Below, one piece after another: positions 22,821 through 31,565 of a stretch of DNA of 64,000 bases. Each line of letters starts with the position of its first letter. Positions within the stretch are counted from its first letter, which is position 1. The stretch is from Microbacterium sp. EYE_78 (lineage in GTDB: Bacteria > Actinomycetota > Actinomycetes > Actinomycetales > Microbacteriaceae): positions 310,001-374,000 of the forward strand of contig NZ_JAHXMY010000002.1 in NCBI RefSeq assembly GCF_023149035.1, read 5' to 3'. The translations under genes and the position numbers were made by a program. Under the pieces are notes generated by a model, which was not told the DNA's origin, did not search any database, and worked only from the letters and a program-made list of their open reading frames with translations.

Positions 22821-23728
22821 AAGGACCGGTAGTCGGCCAGTTCGAAGTCCTCTGCGCCCACGGGCACGAGGTACGCCACGACGCCGGTGACGCGCTCACC
22901 CTCGTCGAGGGTTCCGAAGTCGGTCAGCAGCGGCACGCCGCCCTCTTCGCCGAGGATGAAGGCGGGGCCGTACACATCCTGCGCCGAGGTGGCGAGCGAG
23001 AGATCGTATGCCGCATACGAGGCCTCGGTCCCCTCGGGGTTGCCGCCCGTGACCGTCATCTCGACGAGCACGTACTTCTCGCCCGCGCCCGGGGCGGGGT
23101 TGTACTCGTTCCACGCGGCGACCTCGGCCGTGGCGTCGTCGTCCCACATCCGCACCTCGGCGCGGTAATCGACGCCGGATGAGCCCTCGGACACGTAGGG
23201 CTGGGGGAGCGGTTCGGCGAACGAGCCCGCTCCGGACTCGGGGGCGAGCGGGCCGATCCCGGTCCCGTCCGAGGGGTCGGATGCCTCAGGCGCCGGCGCC
23301 GACGGCGCCTCGGCATCGACGCTGCTTCCGGCGGCATCGACGATCGAGACAACGACGGCTGCCGTCACGAGTCCGCCCCAGACCAGGGCGACCCCCGAGA
23401 GCACGAGGCCGAGGACCGACAGCACCCTGTGCTGACGCTTCACGAGCGCAACGATCCCGAGAACCGTACCGGCGAGGGCGATCGCGGCACCCACGAACGG
23501 CACGAGACCCAGGAACAGCGCGCCGGCGCCCACGACGAGCGCGGCGACCGCCACGCCCTGGCGTGCCGTCGGCGCCGCAGGCCCGTACGGGTGCGGACGG
23601 GACATGCCCGGCGCCGTCCCCGGCGGCACGAACGGGGGAGCGGCATGCCAGGCCGCACCATCCCAGTAGCGCAGCTCGCCTCCGGCGTGCGGCGCCGGAT
23701 ACCAGCCGGCGGCAACGGTCTCGGTCAT
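22808..23728 (-). CDS. DUF2510-domain membrane protein
   Basis: A 306-residue protein. The N-terminal DUF2510 module (GWYPAPHAGGELRYWDGAAW, residues 8-27) is an actinobacterial domain rich in aromatic residues. After a Pro-rich linker come two to three hydrophobic helices with the KRQHRVLSVLGLVLSG loop typical of DUF4190 proteins, then a Ser/Pro/Glu-rich linker and a C-terminal extracytoplasmic domain of about 130 residues that looks beta-rich and of the DUF4352 type. Likely a surface-exposed accessory protein; function unknown. Confidence 0.82.
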   Translation of the reverse strand: MTETVAAGWYPAPHAGGELRYWDGAAWHAAPPFVPPGTAPGMSRPHPYGPAAPTARQGVAVAALVVGAGALFLGLVPFVGAAIALAGTVLGIVALVKRQHRVLSVLGLVLSGVALVWGGLVTAAVVVSIVDAAGSSVDAEAPSAPAPEASDPSDGTGIGPLAPESGAGSFAEPLPQPYVSEGSSGVDYRAEVRMWDDDATAEVAAWNEYNPAPGAGEKYVLVEMTVTGGNPEGTEASYAAYDLSLATSAQDVYGPAFILGEEGGVPLLTDFGTLDEGERVTGVVAYLVPVGAEDFELADYRSFYDF

Positions 23729-23770
23729 CAGGGTCCCCCTTCGCCGGCGGTCGCGCCGTCTTCCACGTCG

Positions 23771-23776
23771 AGGCTA
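23771..23776 (-). promoter_or_regulatory. -10 hexamer TAGCCT for the DUF2510 gene
   Basis: TAGCCT on the minus strand, 42 bases before the ATG at 23728. Confidence 0.4.
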
Positions 23777-23813
23777 CAAGCGCAAGGGGACCCGCTCGTC
23801 GAGATGTCCGACC

Positions 23814-23819
23814 TAGGGT
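23814..23819 (+). promoter_or_regulatory. -10 hexamer TAGGGT for the NAD(P)-binding protein gene
   Basis: TAGGGT, 24 bases before the ATG at 23844, with GAAAGGAG as ribosome-binding site in the leader. Confidence 0.5.
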
Positions 23820-23843
23820 CGTGAGTCGACGAAAGGAGCCGTC

Positions 23844-24488
23844 ATGGCCCGCATCCTGCTCATCGGTGGACACGGCAAGGTTGCCCTCCTGCTCTCCCCC
23901 CTCCTGGTCGAGGCGGGGCATCACGTGACCTCGGTGTTCCGCAACCCCGCGCACGAGGAGGAGGTCGCCGCGACCGGCGCCACGCCCCTCGTCGCCGACG
24001 TCGAAGGCTTCGACCTCGGCCAGTTCACGAACCTCGTCTCGGGCAACGACGTCGTCGTGTGGTCCGCGGGTGCCGGCGGGGGCGACCCGCAGCGCACCTG
24101 GGCGGTCGACCGCGACGCCGCGATCCGATCGATCGAGGCCGCCGAGGCCGCGGGCGTCCCGCGCTACGTGATGGTGTCGTACTTCGGTGCAGGCGCGGAT
24201 CACGGCGTGGACCCCGAAGACGCCTTCTTCGCTTACGCGGAGGCGAAGGCCGCCGCAGACGAGCGGTTGCGCACGAGTGGTCTGGACTGGACGATCCTCG
24301 CGCCGTCCGCGCTCACGCTGGACGAGCCCACGGGGCGGATCGACGCTGACGCCGAGCAGGGCGAGTCCGTCTCGCGGGCAGACGTCGCGGCGGTCATCGC
24401 GGCGACCGTCGACGATGCGACGACGGTCCGGCGCACCATCTCGTTCAACGCGGGGCAGACACCGATCGCCGAGGCGATCCGCGGCTGA
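23844..24488 (+). CDS. atypical SDR, NAD(P)H-binding protein
   Basis: A 214-residue Rossmann-fold protein of the atypical SDR5 (NmrA/BVR-B-like) group. The dinucleotide motif is shifted to GGHGKVA (residues 8-14), as in YwnB/YhfK-type proteins. YAEAKAAADERL at about residues 131-142 holds the Tyr-xxx-Lys pair, and the SGLDWTILAPSALT segment follows, a constant feature of this group. The reaction is unknown. It has a good Shine-Dalgarno and appears monocistronic. Confidence 0.87.
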   Translation: MARILLIGGHGKVALLLSPLLVEAGHHVTSVFRNPAHEEEVAATGATPLVADVEGFDLGQFTNLVSGNDVVVWSAGAGGGDPQRTWAVDRDAAIRSIEAAEAAGVPRYVMVSYFGAGADHGVDPEDAFFAYAEAKAAADERLRTSGLDWTILAPSALTLDEPTGRIDADAEQGESVSRADVAAVIAATVDDATTVRRTISFNAGQTPIAEAIRG

Positions 24489-24519
24489 CGCCGATCGGGG
24501 TCGTGAGGGCCCCCGGCGG

Positions 24520-25311
24520 TCAGGGCACGACCGGGGTCAGATCCTCGTCGGCCGGAGCACCGGCATCCGTCGTCGCGGTCCGCTCGGCCAATGCGGCGAC
24601 CAGTCGCTCGGCCAGGTAGCGGTGCCCCTCGGTCGAGGGGTGCCACCGACCCGCGCCCGGGTCGATCACGTCGAGGTAGTTGGCGGGCGTGATCCACTGC
24701 TCCTGCAGCGGGGAGATATACCACCAGTGGCGCTCCGCGGCTTCGGCCTGGAGGTCGCGGTCGATGCGGCCCGTCCCCTCGTGCACCGGAAACGCATGGG
24801 GCGTCGGTCCGAGGATCACGAACTGCGCCCGCGGGTAGGTGCGCTCGAACCTGTCCCAGGCGACGTCGACGGCGTCGCGATACCCGAAGGCGCCCTGCAG
24901 ACGATCGTTGATGGACCCCTGGATGATCACCAGGTCGTAGTCGGCGTCGGGGTCGAGGTACTCGGCGCGGGTGGCGAAGTCCGGACCGTCGATGCCGGCG
25001 CGCATGTACCCCGAGCCGCGCACGCCGTCGACGGTGACATCCCATCCTTCGAGCTCCCCGAGGCGGTACGCATACCCCTCGGTCGGGCGGTTCGCCGCAG
25101 CCCCGTAGGTCCAGGAGTCCCCGAAGACGAGCACCCGCGCGTCGGCCGGCACCGAGAGCGGTTCGACGTCCGACGCCGACGCGGCACCGGACGCGGCGTC
25201 GAGGGTCGCCGCAGTACGCCACGGCTGCCAGGCGGAGAGGGCGACGATCGCGGCCACACCGGTGGCGACGACGGCGAGCCCCCAGGTCCGCGCACGTCGT
25301 TCAGAAGTCAT
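24520..25311 (-). CDS. SGNH/GDSL-type hydrolase, membrane-anchored or secreted
   Basis: A 263-residue protein. An N-terminal signal-anchor (WGLAVVATGVAAIVALSAW, residues 10-28) is followed by an Ala/Ser-rich linker and an SGNH hydrolase domain: block I FGDSW with Ser66, block III GSIND near residue 134, and block V HPSTEGH near 229-235 with the catalytic His. It probably deacylates or hydrolyses an ester outside the membrane; the substrate is unknown. The ATG at 25311 is supported by TACCCT 7 bases upstream; longer upstream reading frames are rejected. Confidence 0.87.
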   Translation of the reverse strand: MTSERRARTWGLAVVATGVAAIVALSAWQPWRTAATLDAASGAASASDVEPLSVPADARVLVFGDSWTYGAAANRPTEGYAYRLGELEGWDVTVDGVRGSGYMRAGIDGPDFATRAEYLDPDADYDLVIIQGSINDRLQGAFGYRDAVDVAWDRFERTYPRAQFVILGPTPHAFPVHEGTGRIDRDLQAEAAERHWWYISPLQEQWITPANYLDVIDPGAGRWHPSTEGHRYLAERLVAALAERTATTDAGAPADEDLTPVVP

Positions 25312-25318
25312 GCGAACG

Positions 25319-25324
25319 AGGGTA
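25319..25324 (-). promoter_or_regulatory. -10 hexamer TACCCT for the SGNH hydrolase gene
   Basis: TACCCT on the minus strand, 7 bases before the ATG at 25311. Confidence 0.45.
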
Positions 25325-25435
25325 AGCGATGACGGATGCATCCAGTGCGATGAATTCTCGGCGCGAGCAACGCGACCCGCGAACGCCATGCCGAGGGATC
25401 GGCCGGTGGGGGATGCCCCGTGCGAGGATTGCCCG

Positions 25436-26260
25436 GTGCAGCGCGTCGTCCGGTCCGAGCTCGACCTCGAGGTGGAGGGCGAACTCGACCTCATCCTCTC
25501 GGTCGCGGTGGCCGACGGCGTCCCCCGGCACAGCGAGCGCATGACGCTCAGCCGCGACGGCGAGTACCTCGAGCCCGAGGTCGTCCTGGACGCGACCGGC
25601 AGCCGGCTGCATCGCCTCCGGGTCGGACCAGGACCGCTGGAGATCCGCTACGACGCGGTCGTCGGCGACGCCGGCCCGCCGGCCGCCGCCTCGTCCCTCG
25701 ACACCGCCGTCTACCTGCGGCCGAGTCGCTACGCGCCTTCGGACTCCGTCTTCGCACAGGCGCGCAGGCAGTTCGGCGCGCTGCGCGGCGCCGACCTCCT
25801 GCGCGCCGTCGAGCGCTTCGTCGCCGAGACGGTGACGTACTCACCGGGGCTGTCGCTCGGGACGGATTCGGCGGTGACGACACTGGCGACCGGCCGCGGG
25901 GTCTGTCGGGACTACGCCCACCTGGTGATCGCGCTCCTGCGCGCGATGGACGTGCCCGCTCGATACGTCGCCTGCTACGCGCCGGGTCTCATCCCGATGG
26001 ACTTCCACGCCGTGGCCGAGGCGTGGATCGACGGCCGGTGGCTCGTCGTCGACGCGACGCGGCTCTCGCACCGCCGAGGCCTCGTGCGCATCGCGACGGG
26101 GAGGGATGCCGCGGACTGCGCCTTCCTGAGCTACTACGGCGCGAACCTCACCCTGCGGCGGATGTTCGTCGATGCGCGCGTCGAGGGGGATGTCGAGCTC
26201 GTCGCCGCGGCATCCGACCCCCTCCTCGATGACCGCGCGGAGCTCGTCTCCCTGTCGTGA
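25436..26260 (+). CDS. transglutaminase-like family protein
   Basis: A 274-residue protein. An N-terminal beta-sandwich of about 95 residues precedes a transglutaminase-like core with the papain-type triad Cys157 (GRGVCRDYAH), His191 (DFHAVAEAW) and Asp206 (LVVDATR). Such bacterial proteins are usually treated as cysteine proteases or amidases of unknown substrate. I place the start at GTG 25436 because MQRVVRSELDLEV is the normal family N-terminus; an in-frame ATG at 25388 would add 16 residues of no known type. There is no signal peptide. Confidence 0.85.
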   Translation: MQRVVRSELDLEVEGELDLILSVAVADGVPRHSERMTLSRDGEYLEPEVVLDATGSRLHRLRVGPGPLEIRYDAVVGDAGPPAAASSLDTAVYLRPSRYAPSDSVFAQARRQFGALRGADLLRAVERFVAETVTYSPGLSLGTDSAVTTLATGRGVCRDYAHLVIALLRAMDVPARYVACYAPGLIPMDFHAVAEAWIDGRWLVVDATRLSHRRGLVRIATGRDAADCAFLSYYGANLTLRRMFVDARVEGDVELVAAASDPLLDDRAELVSLS

Positions 26261-26299
26261 CGCCGACGCGACACGGACCCGTCCCCTCGTCGGCATGGC

Positions 26300-26305
26300 T
26301 AGGGT
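26300..26305 (+). promoter_or_regulatory. -10 hexamer TAGGGT for the histidine kinase gene
   Basis: TAGGGT, 31 bases before the GTG at 26337. It lies downstream of the ATG at 26295, arguing against that earlier start. Confidence 0.5.
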
Positions 26306-26336
26306 GAATCGCGAGACTTCCTGGGGGGATGGACAC

Positions 26337-27509
26337 GTGCAGACGGCTGACGACGCGATCCGACGCGCGATCATCGAGGACTACGGTGTGGTCGGGCGGG
26401 CGCCCGAACCCGACCTCGAGGGACTCGTGCAGCTCGCGGCCACCGTCTGCGATGCGCCGACCGCCGTCATCAACATCATCGACGACCGCTTCCAGCACCA
26501 GATCGCGGCGGTCGGGATCGAGCCCGCCGTCTGCAGCCGCGAGGACTCGATGTGCGCGGTGGTGTTCCGCAAACCCGGGCACACGGTGATCGAGGACGTC
26601 ACCCTCGACGAGCGGTTCGCGACCAATCCGTTCGTGACGGGCGAGATCGCGAACGTGCGCTTCTACGCGTCGAGCCCGCTCATCACCCCCATGGGTGTGC
26701 CAATCGGCACCATCTGCGTCTTCGACGAGACACCGCGCGAACTGGCCGACGCCGACAGCGAAGCGCTGAAGCTGATCGCGCACCAGATCGTGGACGTCCT
26801 CGAGCTCCGCCGTCTGACCCGGGAGCTCGGCGAGTCCAACGAGCAGCTCGAGAGCTTCGCGGCGCAGGTCGCCCACGACCTGCGCAACCCGCTGACGGCG
26901 CTCGCCGGGTACATCGAGCTCGCCTCGGAGGTGCCCGAGGTGGCCGGGCTGCCGGCGGCATCCCGCGCCCTCGCCCGCGCCGAATCCGTCGCCGACCGCA
27001 TGACCGGCATGATCGGACGCCTGCTCGACTACGCCCGCGTCGGGGGCGCGCCCGTTCGCCGCACCTCTGTCGACGTCCGCCCGTTGGTCACATCGGCGGT
27101 CGAGGACCTGCGGACGGCGGGGATGGCGGACGGCGCGGACATCACGGTCGACACGACCGTCGCGGTCGACGGCGATCCCACGCTGCTCGGTGTGCTCGTG
27201 CAGAACCTCGTCGGCAACGCCGTCAAGTTCGCCGGCGCAGCCGGAGGCACGGCCCGCGTGGAGATCACCGTGCGTCCGACGATCGGCGGCGTGCAGATCG
27301 CTGTCGACGACAACGGCCCCGGCGTGCCCCTCGCCGAGCGGGAGCTCGTGTTCGAGCCCCTCGAGCGCGGGTCGAACACGACGGCGCCCGGCTTCGGCAT
27401 CGGCCTGGCGACGTGCCGCCGGATCGCGGAGTCCCACGGCGGGCGCATGGGGATCGACGATTCGCCGCTCGGCGGTGCGCGGGTGTGGGTGGTCCTCCCC
27501 GTCTCGTGA
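26337..27509 (+). CDS. GAF-domain sensor histidine kinase
   Basis: A 390-residue soluble kinase with no transmembrane segment. An N-terminal GAF domain (about residues 20-155) has typical phrases such as SREDSMCAVVF and YASSPLITPMGVPIGTICVFD. A dimerisation/phospho-acceptor helix follows with His180 in AHDLRNPL, then the ATPase with N-box NLVGNAVKFA, G1 DNGPGVP and G2 GFGIGL. It would autophosphorylate in response to a cytosolic signal. No response regulator lies within reach, so the partner is elsewhere. The start is GTG at 26337. Confidence 0.9.
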   Translation: MQTADDAIRRAIIEDYGVVGRAPEPDLEGLVQLAATVCDAPTAVINIIDDRFQHQIAAVGIEPAVCSREDSMCAVVFRKPGHTVIEDVTLDERFATNPFVTGEIANVRFYASSPLITPMGVPIGTICVFDETPRELADADSEALKLIAHQIVDVLELRRLTRELGESNEQLESFAAQVAHDLRNPLTALAGYIELASEVPEVAGLPAASRALARAESVADRMTGMIGRLLDYARVGGAPVRRTSVDVRPLVTSAVEDLRTAGMADGADITVDTTVAVDGDPTLLGVLVQNLVGNAVKFAGAAGGTARVEITVRPTIGGVQIAVDDNGPGVPLAERELVFEPLERGSNTTAPGFGIGLATCRRIAESHGGRMGIDDSPLGGARVWVVLPVS

Positions 27510-27547
27510 GCGCGCCGGCGCCGCGCATGGCCGGGCGGGCGCGACCG

Positions 27548-27553
27548 TAGACT
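27548..27553 (+). promoter_or_regulatory. -10 hexamer TAGACT for argS
   Basis: TAGACT, 9 bases before the ATG at 27563; near-leaderless. Confidence 0.5.
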
Positions 27554-27562
27554 TGACGGGTT

Positions 27563-29230
27563 ATGACTCCCGACGCCCTCTCCGCAGCCCTCCTCGCCGT
27601 CATCGCCCCCCTCGTCGAGGCGCGACGACCCGGTGCGAGCGACGCGCTGACCGTTGCGGACTTCCCGGTCGAGCGGCCGAAGAACCGCGACCACGGCGAC
27701 TGGGCCTCCAACGCAGCCCTGAAGCTCTCGAAGCAGATCGGTGCGAACCCGCGCGAGTTCGCCGCCGACGTCGCGACGGCGCTCGCCGCCGTCGACGGTG
27801 TCGCGTCGGTCGAGGTCGCCGGCCCGGGGTTCATCAACATCCGACTGGATGCCGCAGCCGCCGGCGCACTCGCGAAGACCATCGTCGAGGCGGGCGCCGC
27901 GTTCGGTCACAACCGGTCGCAGGACGGCAACACCATCAACCTCGAGTTCGTCAGCGCGAACCCCACCGGGCCGATGCACATCGGCCACACGCGGTGGGCC
28001 GCGCTCGGCGACGCCATCGCGCGTCTGCTGCTCGCGAGCGGGGCCACCCTCGTGCGGGAGTTCTACATCAACGACGCCGGCGCGCAGATGGAGCGCTTCG
28101 GACGCTCCGTTCTTGCGCGGGTGAAGGGCGAGCCGGCGCCCGAGGACGGGTACGCCGGCGCGTACATCGACGACCTCGCCGACCGCGTGAAGGATGCCGA
28201 GCCCGGCATCCTGGACCTGCCCGACGACGAGCAGCTGATCCTCGCTCGCGACCGTGCGTACGCGTTCCAGCTCGGCGAGCTCCAGGCATCCCTCGAGAAG
28301 TTCAACGTCCACTTCGACGTGTTCTTCAGTGAGCGCCTGCTGCATGCGGCGGGCGAGGACGGCGGCCCGAGCCTCGTCGACGAGGCCGTGGACCGGCTGC
28401 GCGAGCAGGGGCACGTCTTCGACTCCGAGGGTGCCGTCTGGGTGCGGACGACCGACTTCGGCGACGACAAGGACCGCGTCATCCGGCGCTCCAACGGGGA
28501 GTACACCTACTTCGCCGCCGACGCCGCCTACTACCTGAACAAGGGCGACCGCGGCTTCGCGCACAAGATCTACCTCCTCGGTGCCGACCACCACGGCTAC
28601 GTCCACCGTCTCAAGGCGCTCGCGGGCGCGGCGGGCGACGACCCCGAGAAGGACATCGAGGTGCTCATCGGGCAGCTCGTGTCGGTGAACGGGGCGCGGC
28701 TGTCGAAGCGGGCCGGCAACATCATCGAGCTCGACGACCTGCGCGAATGGCTCGGCACGGATGCGCTGCGCTACTCCCTCGAGCGGTCGCCGGCGGACTC
28801 GCCGCTGACCCTCGACCCCGAGATCCTGCAGAAGCGCACGAACGACAACCCTGTCTTCTACGTGCAGTACGCGCACGCCCGCACCCACAACGTCGCGCGG
28901 AACGCCGCCGACTCGGGTGTCGCGCGCGACGCGTTCGCCCCCGAGCTGCTCACGCACGAGACCGAGTCCGCGCTCCTGGGCGCGCTGCAGGAGTTCCCGC
29001 GGCTCGTCGCGTTCGCCGCAGAGCTTCGCGAGCCGCACCGCATCGCCCGCTACCTCGAGGAGCTCGCGAGCCTGTACCACCGCTGGTACGACAGCTGCCG
29101 TGTGACGCCCCTCGGCGACGAGGAGATCACGGACCTCCACCGCACGCGTCTGTGGCTGAACGACGCCACCGGCCAGGTGCTGCGCAACGGTCTCGACCTC
29201 CTCGGCGTCAGCGCACCCGAGCGGATGTGA
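27563..29230 (+). CDS. argS: arginyl-tRNA synthetase
   Basis: A 555-residue class I synthetase that charges tRNA-Arg. The HIGH motif is at residues 139-142 (MHIGHTRW), the KMSKS counterpart is RLSKRAG near residues 378-384, and the C-terminal DALR anticodon-binding domain includes [11 protein letters not shown] and ends with the ArgRS GLDLLGV...PERM. An N-terminal Add-1 domain of about 110 residues precedes the core. Length and order match bacterial ArgRS. It starts the conserved argS-lysA-hom-thrC-thrB-rho block. No T-box is seen upstream. Confidence 0.97.
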   Translation: MTPDALSAALLAVIAPLVEARRPGASDALTVADFPVERPKNRDHGDWASNAALKLSKQIGANPREFAADVATALAAVDGVASVEVAGPGFINIRLDAAAAGALAKTIVEAGAAFGHNRSQDGNTINLEFVSANPTGPMHIGHTRWAALGDAIARLLLASGATLVREFYINDAGAQMERFGRSVLARVKGEPAPEDGYAGAYIDDLADRVKDAEPGILDLPDDEQLILARDRAYAFQLGELQASLEKFNVHFDVFFSERLLHAAGEDGGPSLVDEAVDRLREQGHVFDSEGAVWVRTTDFGDDKDRVIRRSNGEYTYFAADAAYYLNKGDRGFAHKIYLLGADHHGYVHRLKALAGAAGDDPEKDIEVLIGQLVSVNGARLSKRAGNIIELDDLREWLGTDALRYSLERSPADSPLTLDPEILQKRTNDNPVFYVQYAHARTHNVARNAADSGVARDAFAPELLTHETESALLGALQEFPRLVAFAAELREPHRIARYLEELASLYHRWYDSCRVTPLGDEEITDLHRTRLWLNDATGQVLRNGLDLLGVSAPERM

Positions 29231-29231
29231 C

Positions 29232-30008
29232 ATGACCACCGCCGCCGCCCGTCGTCGCCGTCCCCGCGGCTGGATCGTCGCGATCGTGGTGCTGGTCGTC
29301 CTGGCGGCGCTGGTCGTCGCCCTCGAATTCGCGGCGCGGGCGATCGTGCCGCAGGTCGTCAGGTCGCAGCTCGTCGCCAACCTGGGCCTCGCCGAGGACC
29401 AGGCGATCGACGTCGACATCCCGGGTCTGCGGCTGCCGCAGCTGGTGGTCGGCAGCATCCCGCAGATGCATCTGGCGGCGGAGGACGTCGAGATCGAGGG
29501 TGTCTCGGGCGACGTCGACGTCGACATCCAGGATGCCCCGGTGTGGGGCGGCGGCGACTGGAGCAGCGCCCGCGCGGTCGTCGTCCTCGACGAGCAGCAG
29601 GTGCGGGGCATCCTCACCCGCGTCGACGGATTCCCGGTGGATGCGGTGTCGCTCGACGCCCCCGAGGTCGCCCTCGACACCGAGCTGTCCGTCTTCGGCG
29701 CGACCATCCCGCTGGGTGTGCGGCTGTCCGCGGTGGCGGAGGACGGGGAGCTCGTGCTCTCGCCGACGACGTTCCGCCTCGGGGGTGTCGACGTGTCCGC
29801 GGATGCGCTCCGACAGCAGGTAGGTCCGCTCGTCGGGGCGTTCGCCGAACGCTGGCCCGTGTGCCTCGCCGAGTACCTGCCGGCGGCGCTCACGCTCACG
29901 GACGTCGTCGTCGAGGACCGGGGGGTCGTGGCATCCTTCGACATCGACAGCGCGATCCTGCGCGACGAGGCCGCCCAGCAGCCCGGTTCCTGCAGCGACG
30001 CCTCGTAG
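29232..30008 (+). CDS. DUF2993 (LmeA-like) membrane-anchored lipid-binding protein
   Basis: A 258-residue protein. An Arg-rich N-terminus and one signal-anchor helix (WIVAIVVLVVLAALVVAL, residues 14-31) are followed by an extracytoplasmic DUF2993 domain. The mycobacterial member LmeA binds phospholipid and supports lipomannan elongation; by analogy this may handle envelope lipids or glycolipids. Conserved pieces include DVDIPGLRLPQLV and a duplicated beta-strand pattern. It begins one base after the argS stop, so it is translated with argS, and is followed by a separate promoter for lysA. Confidence 0.82.
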   Translation: MTTAAARRRRPRGWIVAIVVLVVLAALVVALEFAARAIVPQVVRSQLVANLGLAEDQAIDVDIPGLRLPQLVVGSIPQMHLAAEDVEIEGVSGDVDVDIQDAPVWGGGDWSSARAVVVLDEQQVRGILTRVDGFPVDAVSLDAPEVALDTELSVFGATIPLGVRLSAVAEDGELVLSPTTFRLGGVDVSADALRQQVGPLVGAFAERWPVCLAEYLPAALTLTDVVVEDRGVVASFDIDSAILRDEAAQQPGSCSDAS

Positions 30009-30042
30009 CGTCACGGGGCCGGGAGCGAGCCACCCGGTGCCC

Positions 30043-30048
30043 TAGACT
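30043..30048 (+). promoter_or_regulatory. -10 hexamer TAGACT for lysA-hom-thrC-thrB
   Basis: TAGACT 68 bases before the GTG at 30117. The resulting leader of about 60 bases contains the palindrome at 30063-30076. Confidence 0.45.
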
Positions 30049-30062
30049 GTGGGCACCGTCCG

Positions 30063-30076
30063 GGTGTGGCCACACC
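30063..30076. repeat. 14-bp perfect palindrome in the lysA leader
   Basis: GGTGTGGCCACACC reads the same on both strands and lies just downstream of the expected lysA transcription start. The flanking GGGTGT (30062-30067) can also pair with ACACCC (30085-30090). Possible operator or RNA hairpin. Confidence 0.45.
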
Positions 30077-30116
30077 GCCTGGATACACCCGTTCCCCGCC
30101 CGATTGGTGCCCCTGC

Positions 30117-31565
30117 GTGTCCACCGCCTCCGACCGTCCCGCCGTGCCCGAGTGGCTGTCCGCGCCGGAAGACCCGAACGCGCTCACGCCGATCGTCTGG
30201 CCCGCAGGATCGGACCGAGGCGATGACGGCGTCCTGCGCGTCGGCGGCGTGGCTGCGGATGATCTGGCCGCCCGCTTCGGCACCCCGCTCTACGTCCTCG
30301 ACGAGGACGGGGTGCGCTCGCGCGCCCGCGAGGTGCTCGCGGCGTTCCGCCACGCCGCAGCTCGCCACGGCGGCACGGCACGCGTCTACTACGCGGGCAA
30401 GGCGTTCCTCTCGACCGAGGTGGTCCGCTGGGTGACCGAAGAGGGGCTGGGCGTCGACGTCGCGAGCGGTGGGGAGCTCGCGGTCGCACTCGCCGCCGGG
30501 GCGGACCCTGCACGGCTCGGCCTGCACGGCAACAACAAGCTGCTGCCCGAGATCGCCGAGGCGGTCCGGGTCGGCGTCGGCACGATCGTCGTCGACTCGC
30601 GCATCGAGATCGAGCGCGTCGCCGAGACGGCGGCCGCGGAGGGTCGCGTGCAGACGGTCCTCGTCCGCGTGAACAGCGGCGTCCACGCCGAGACCCACGA
30701 CTTCCTCGCGACGGCTCACGAGGACCAGAAGTTCGGCTTCGCCATGGCGGATGCCGCGGCCGCGGTCGCCCGCATCCGTGAGCTCCCCTCGCTCCGCTTC
30801 GCGGGCCTGCACTGCCACATCGGCTCGCAGATCTTCGGGACGGCCGGCTTCGCGGAGTCCGCGGCGCGCGTCGTCGAGCTCCACGCCGCCCTCCTCGCCG
30901 GGGGCGAGGTGCCGCTCCTGAACCTCGGGGGCGGGTTCGGCATCGCCTACACGTCGACGGACGATCCGACCCCGATCGCGCAGCTCGCCGACGGGATCGT
31001 CGCGGCAGTCGCGCGCGAGTGCGCCGCTCGCGGCATCCCCCTGCCCGAGCTCGCCTTCGAACCGGGTCGGGCGATCGTCGGGCGCGCGGGCGTGACGCTC
31101 TACCGCGTGGGCACGGTCAAGCCGGTGCGGGTGTCGGACGACCTCGTGCGGCTCTACGTCAGCGTCGACGGCGGGATGAGCGACAACGCCCGCCCGGCGC
31201 TCTACGGCGCGGACTACTCGGCCCGCATCGCCGGCAGGCGCAGCGACGCCGCACCCGCGCTCGCCCGCGTCGTCGGTCGCCACTGCGAGTCGGGCGACAT
31301 CGTCGTCGACGCCGAGTACCTCCCCGCCGACGTCGCACCCGGCGACCTGCTCGCCGTGGCGGCGACCGGGGCGTACTGCTTCTCGCTCGCGAGCAACTAC
31401 AACTACGTGCCCCGTCCGCCCGTCGCCGCGGTCTCCGGCGGCGCGGCGCGACTCATCGTCCGCGGCGAGACCGTGGACGACCTGCTGGCCCGCGACCTCG
31501 GCGCTCCCCACGCGGAAGCCCCCGGCGTCGCATCGGCATCCCGCACCTCGGAGGAGTCCGCATGA
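30117..31565 (+). CDS. lysA: diaminopimelate decarboxylase
   Basis: A 482-residue PLP enzyme that makes L-lysine from meso-diaminopimelate, the last step of the pathway. The PLP Lys is near residue 95 in YYAGKAFLS, HCHIGSQI near 239 contacts PLP, and LNLGGGFGI and FEPGRAIVG follow. The substrate-side YNYVPRPP motif is near the C-terminus. The start is GTG at 30117: the preceding 17 in-frame codons from an ATG at 30066 include the palindromic leader. The stop overlaps the hom start (ATGA). Lysine may also feed cell-wall synthesis in this genus. Confidence 0.96.
   Translation: MSTASDRPAVPEWLSAPEDPNALTPIVWPAGSDRGDDGVLRVGGVAADDLAARFGTPLYVLDEDGVRSRAREVLAAFRHAAARHGGTARVYYAGKAFLSTEVVRWVTEEGLGVDVASGGELAVALAAGADPARLGLHGNNKLLPEIAEAVRVGVGTIVVDSRIEIERVAETAAAEGRVQTVLVRVNSGVHAETHDFLATAHEDQKFGFAMADAAAAVARIRELPSLRFAGLHCHIGSQIFGTAGFAESAARVVELHAALLAGGEVPLLNLGGGFGIAYTSTDDPTPIAQLADGIVAAVARECAARGIPLPELAFEPGRAIVGRAGVTLYRVGTVKPVRVSDDLVRLYVSVDGGMSDNARPALYGADYSARIAGRRSDAAPALARVVGRHCESGDIVVDAEYLPADVAPGDLLAVAATGAYCFSLASNYNYVPRPPVAAVSGGAARLIVRGETVDDLLARDLGAPHAEAPGVASASRTSEESA

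Noticed and set aside
26295-26337. ATG start for the histidine kinase at 26295
   Set aside because: The TAGGGT hexamer at 26300 lies downstream of it, so a transcript from that promoter would not contain this ATG.
27510-27562. T-box or other amino-acid riboswitch before argS
   Set aside because: Only 53 bases are available and the promoter sits 9 bases before the start, leaving no leader.
27029-29944. A 971-codon antisense frame over argS
   Set aside because: No start context or family motif; argS on the plus strand has all catalytic motifs.
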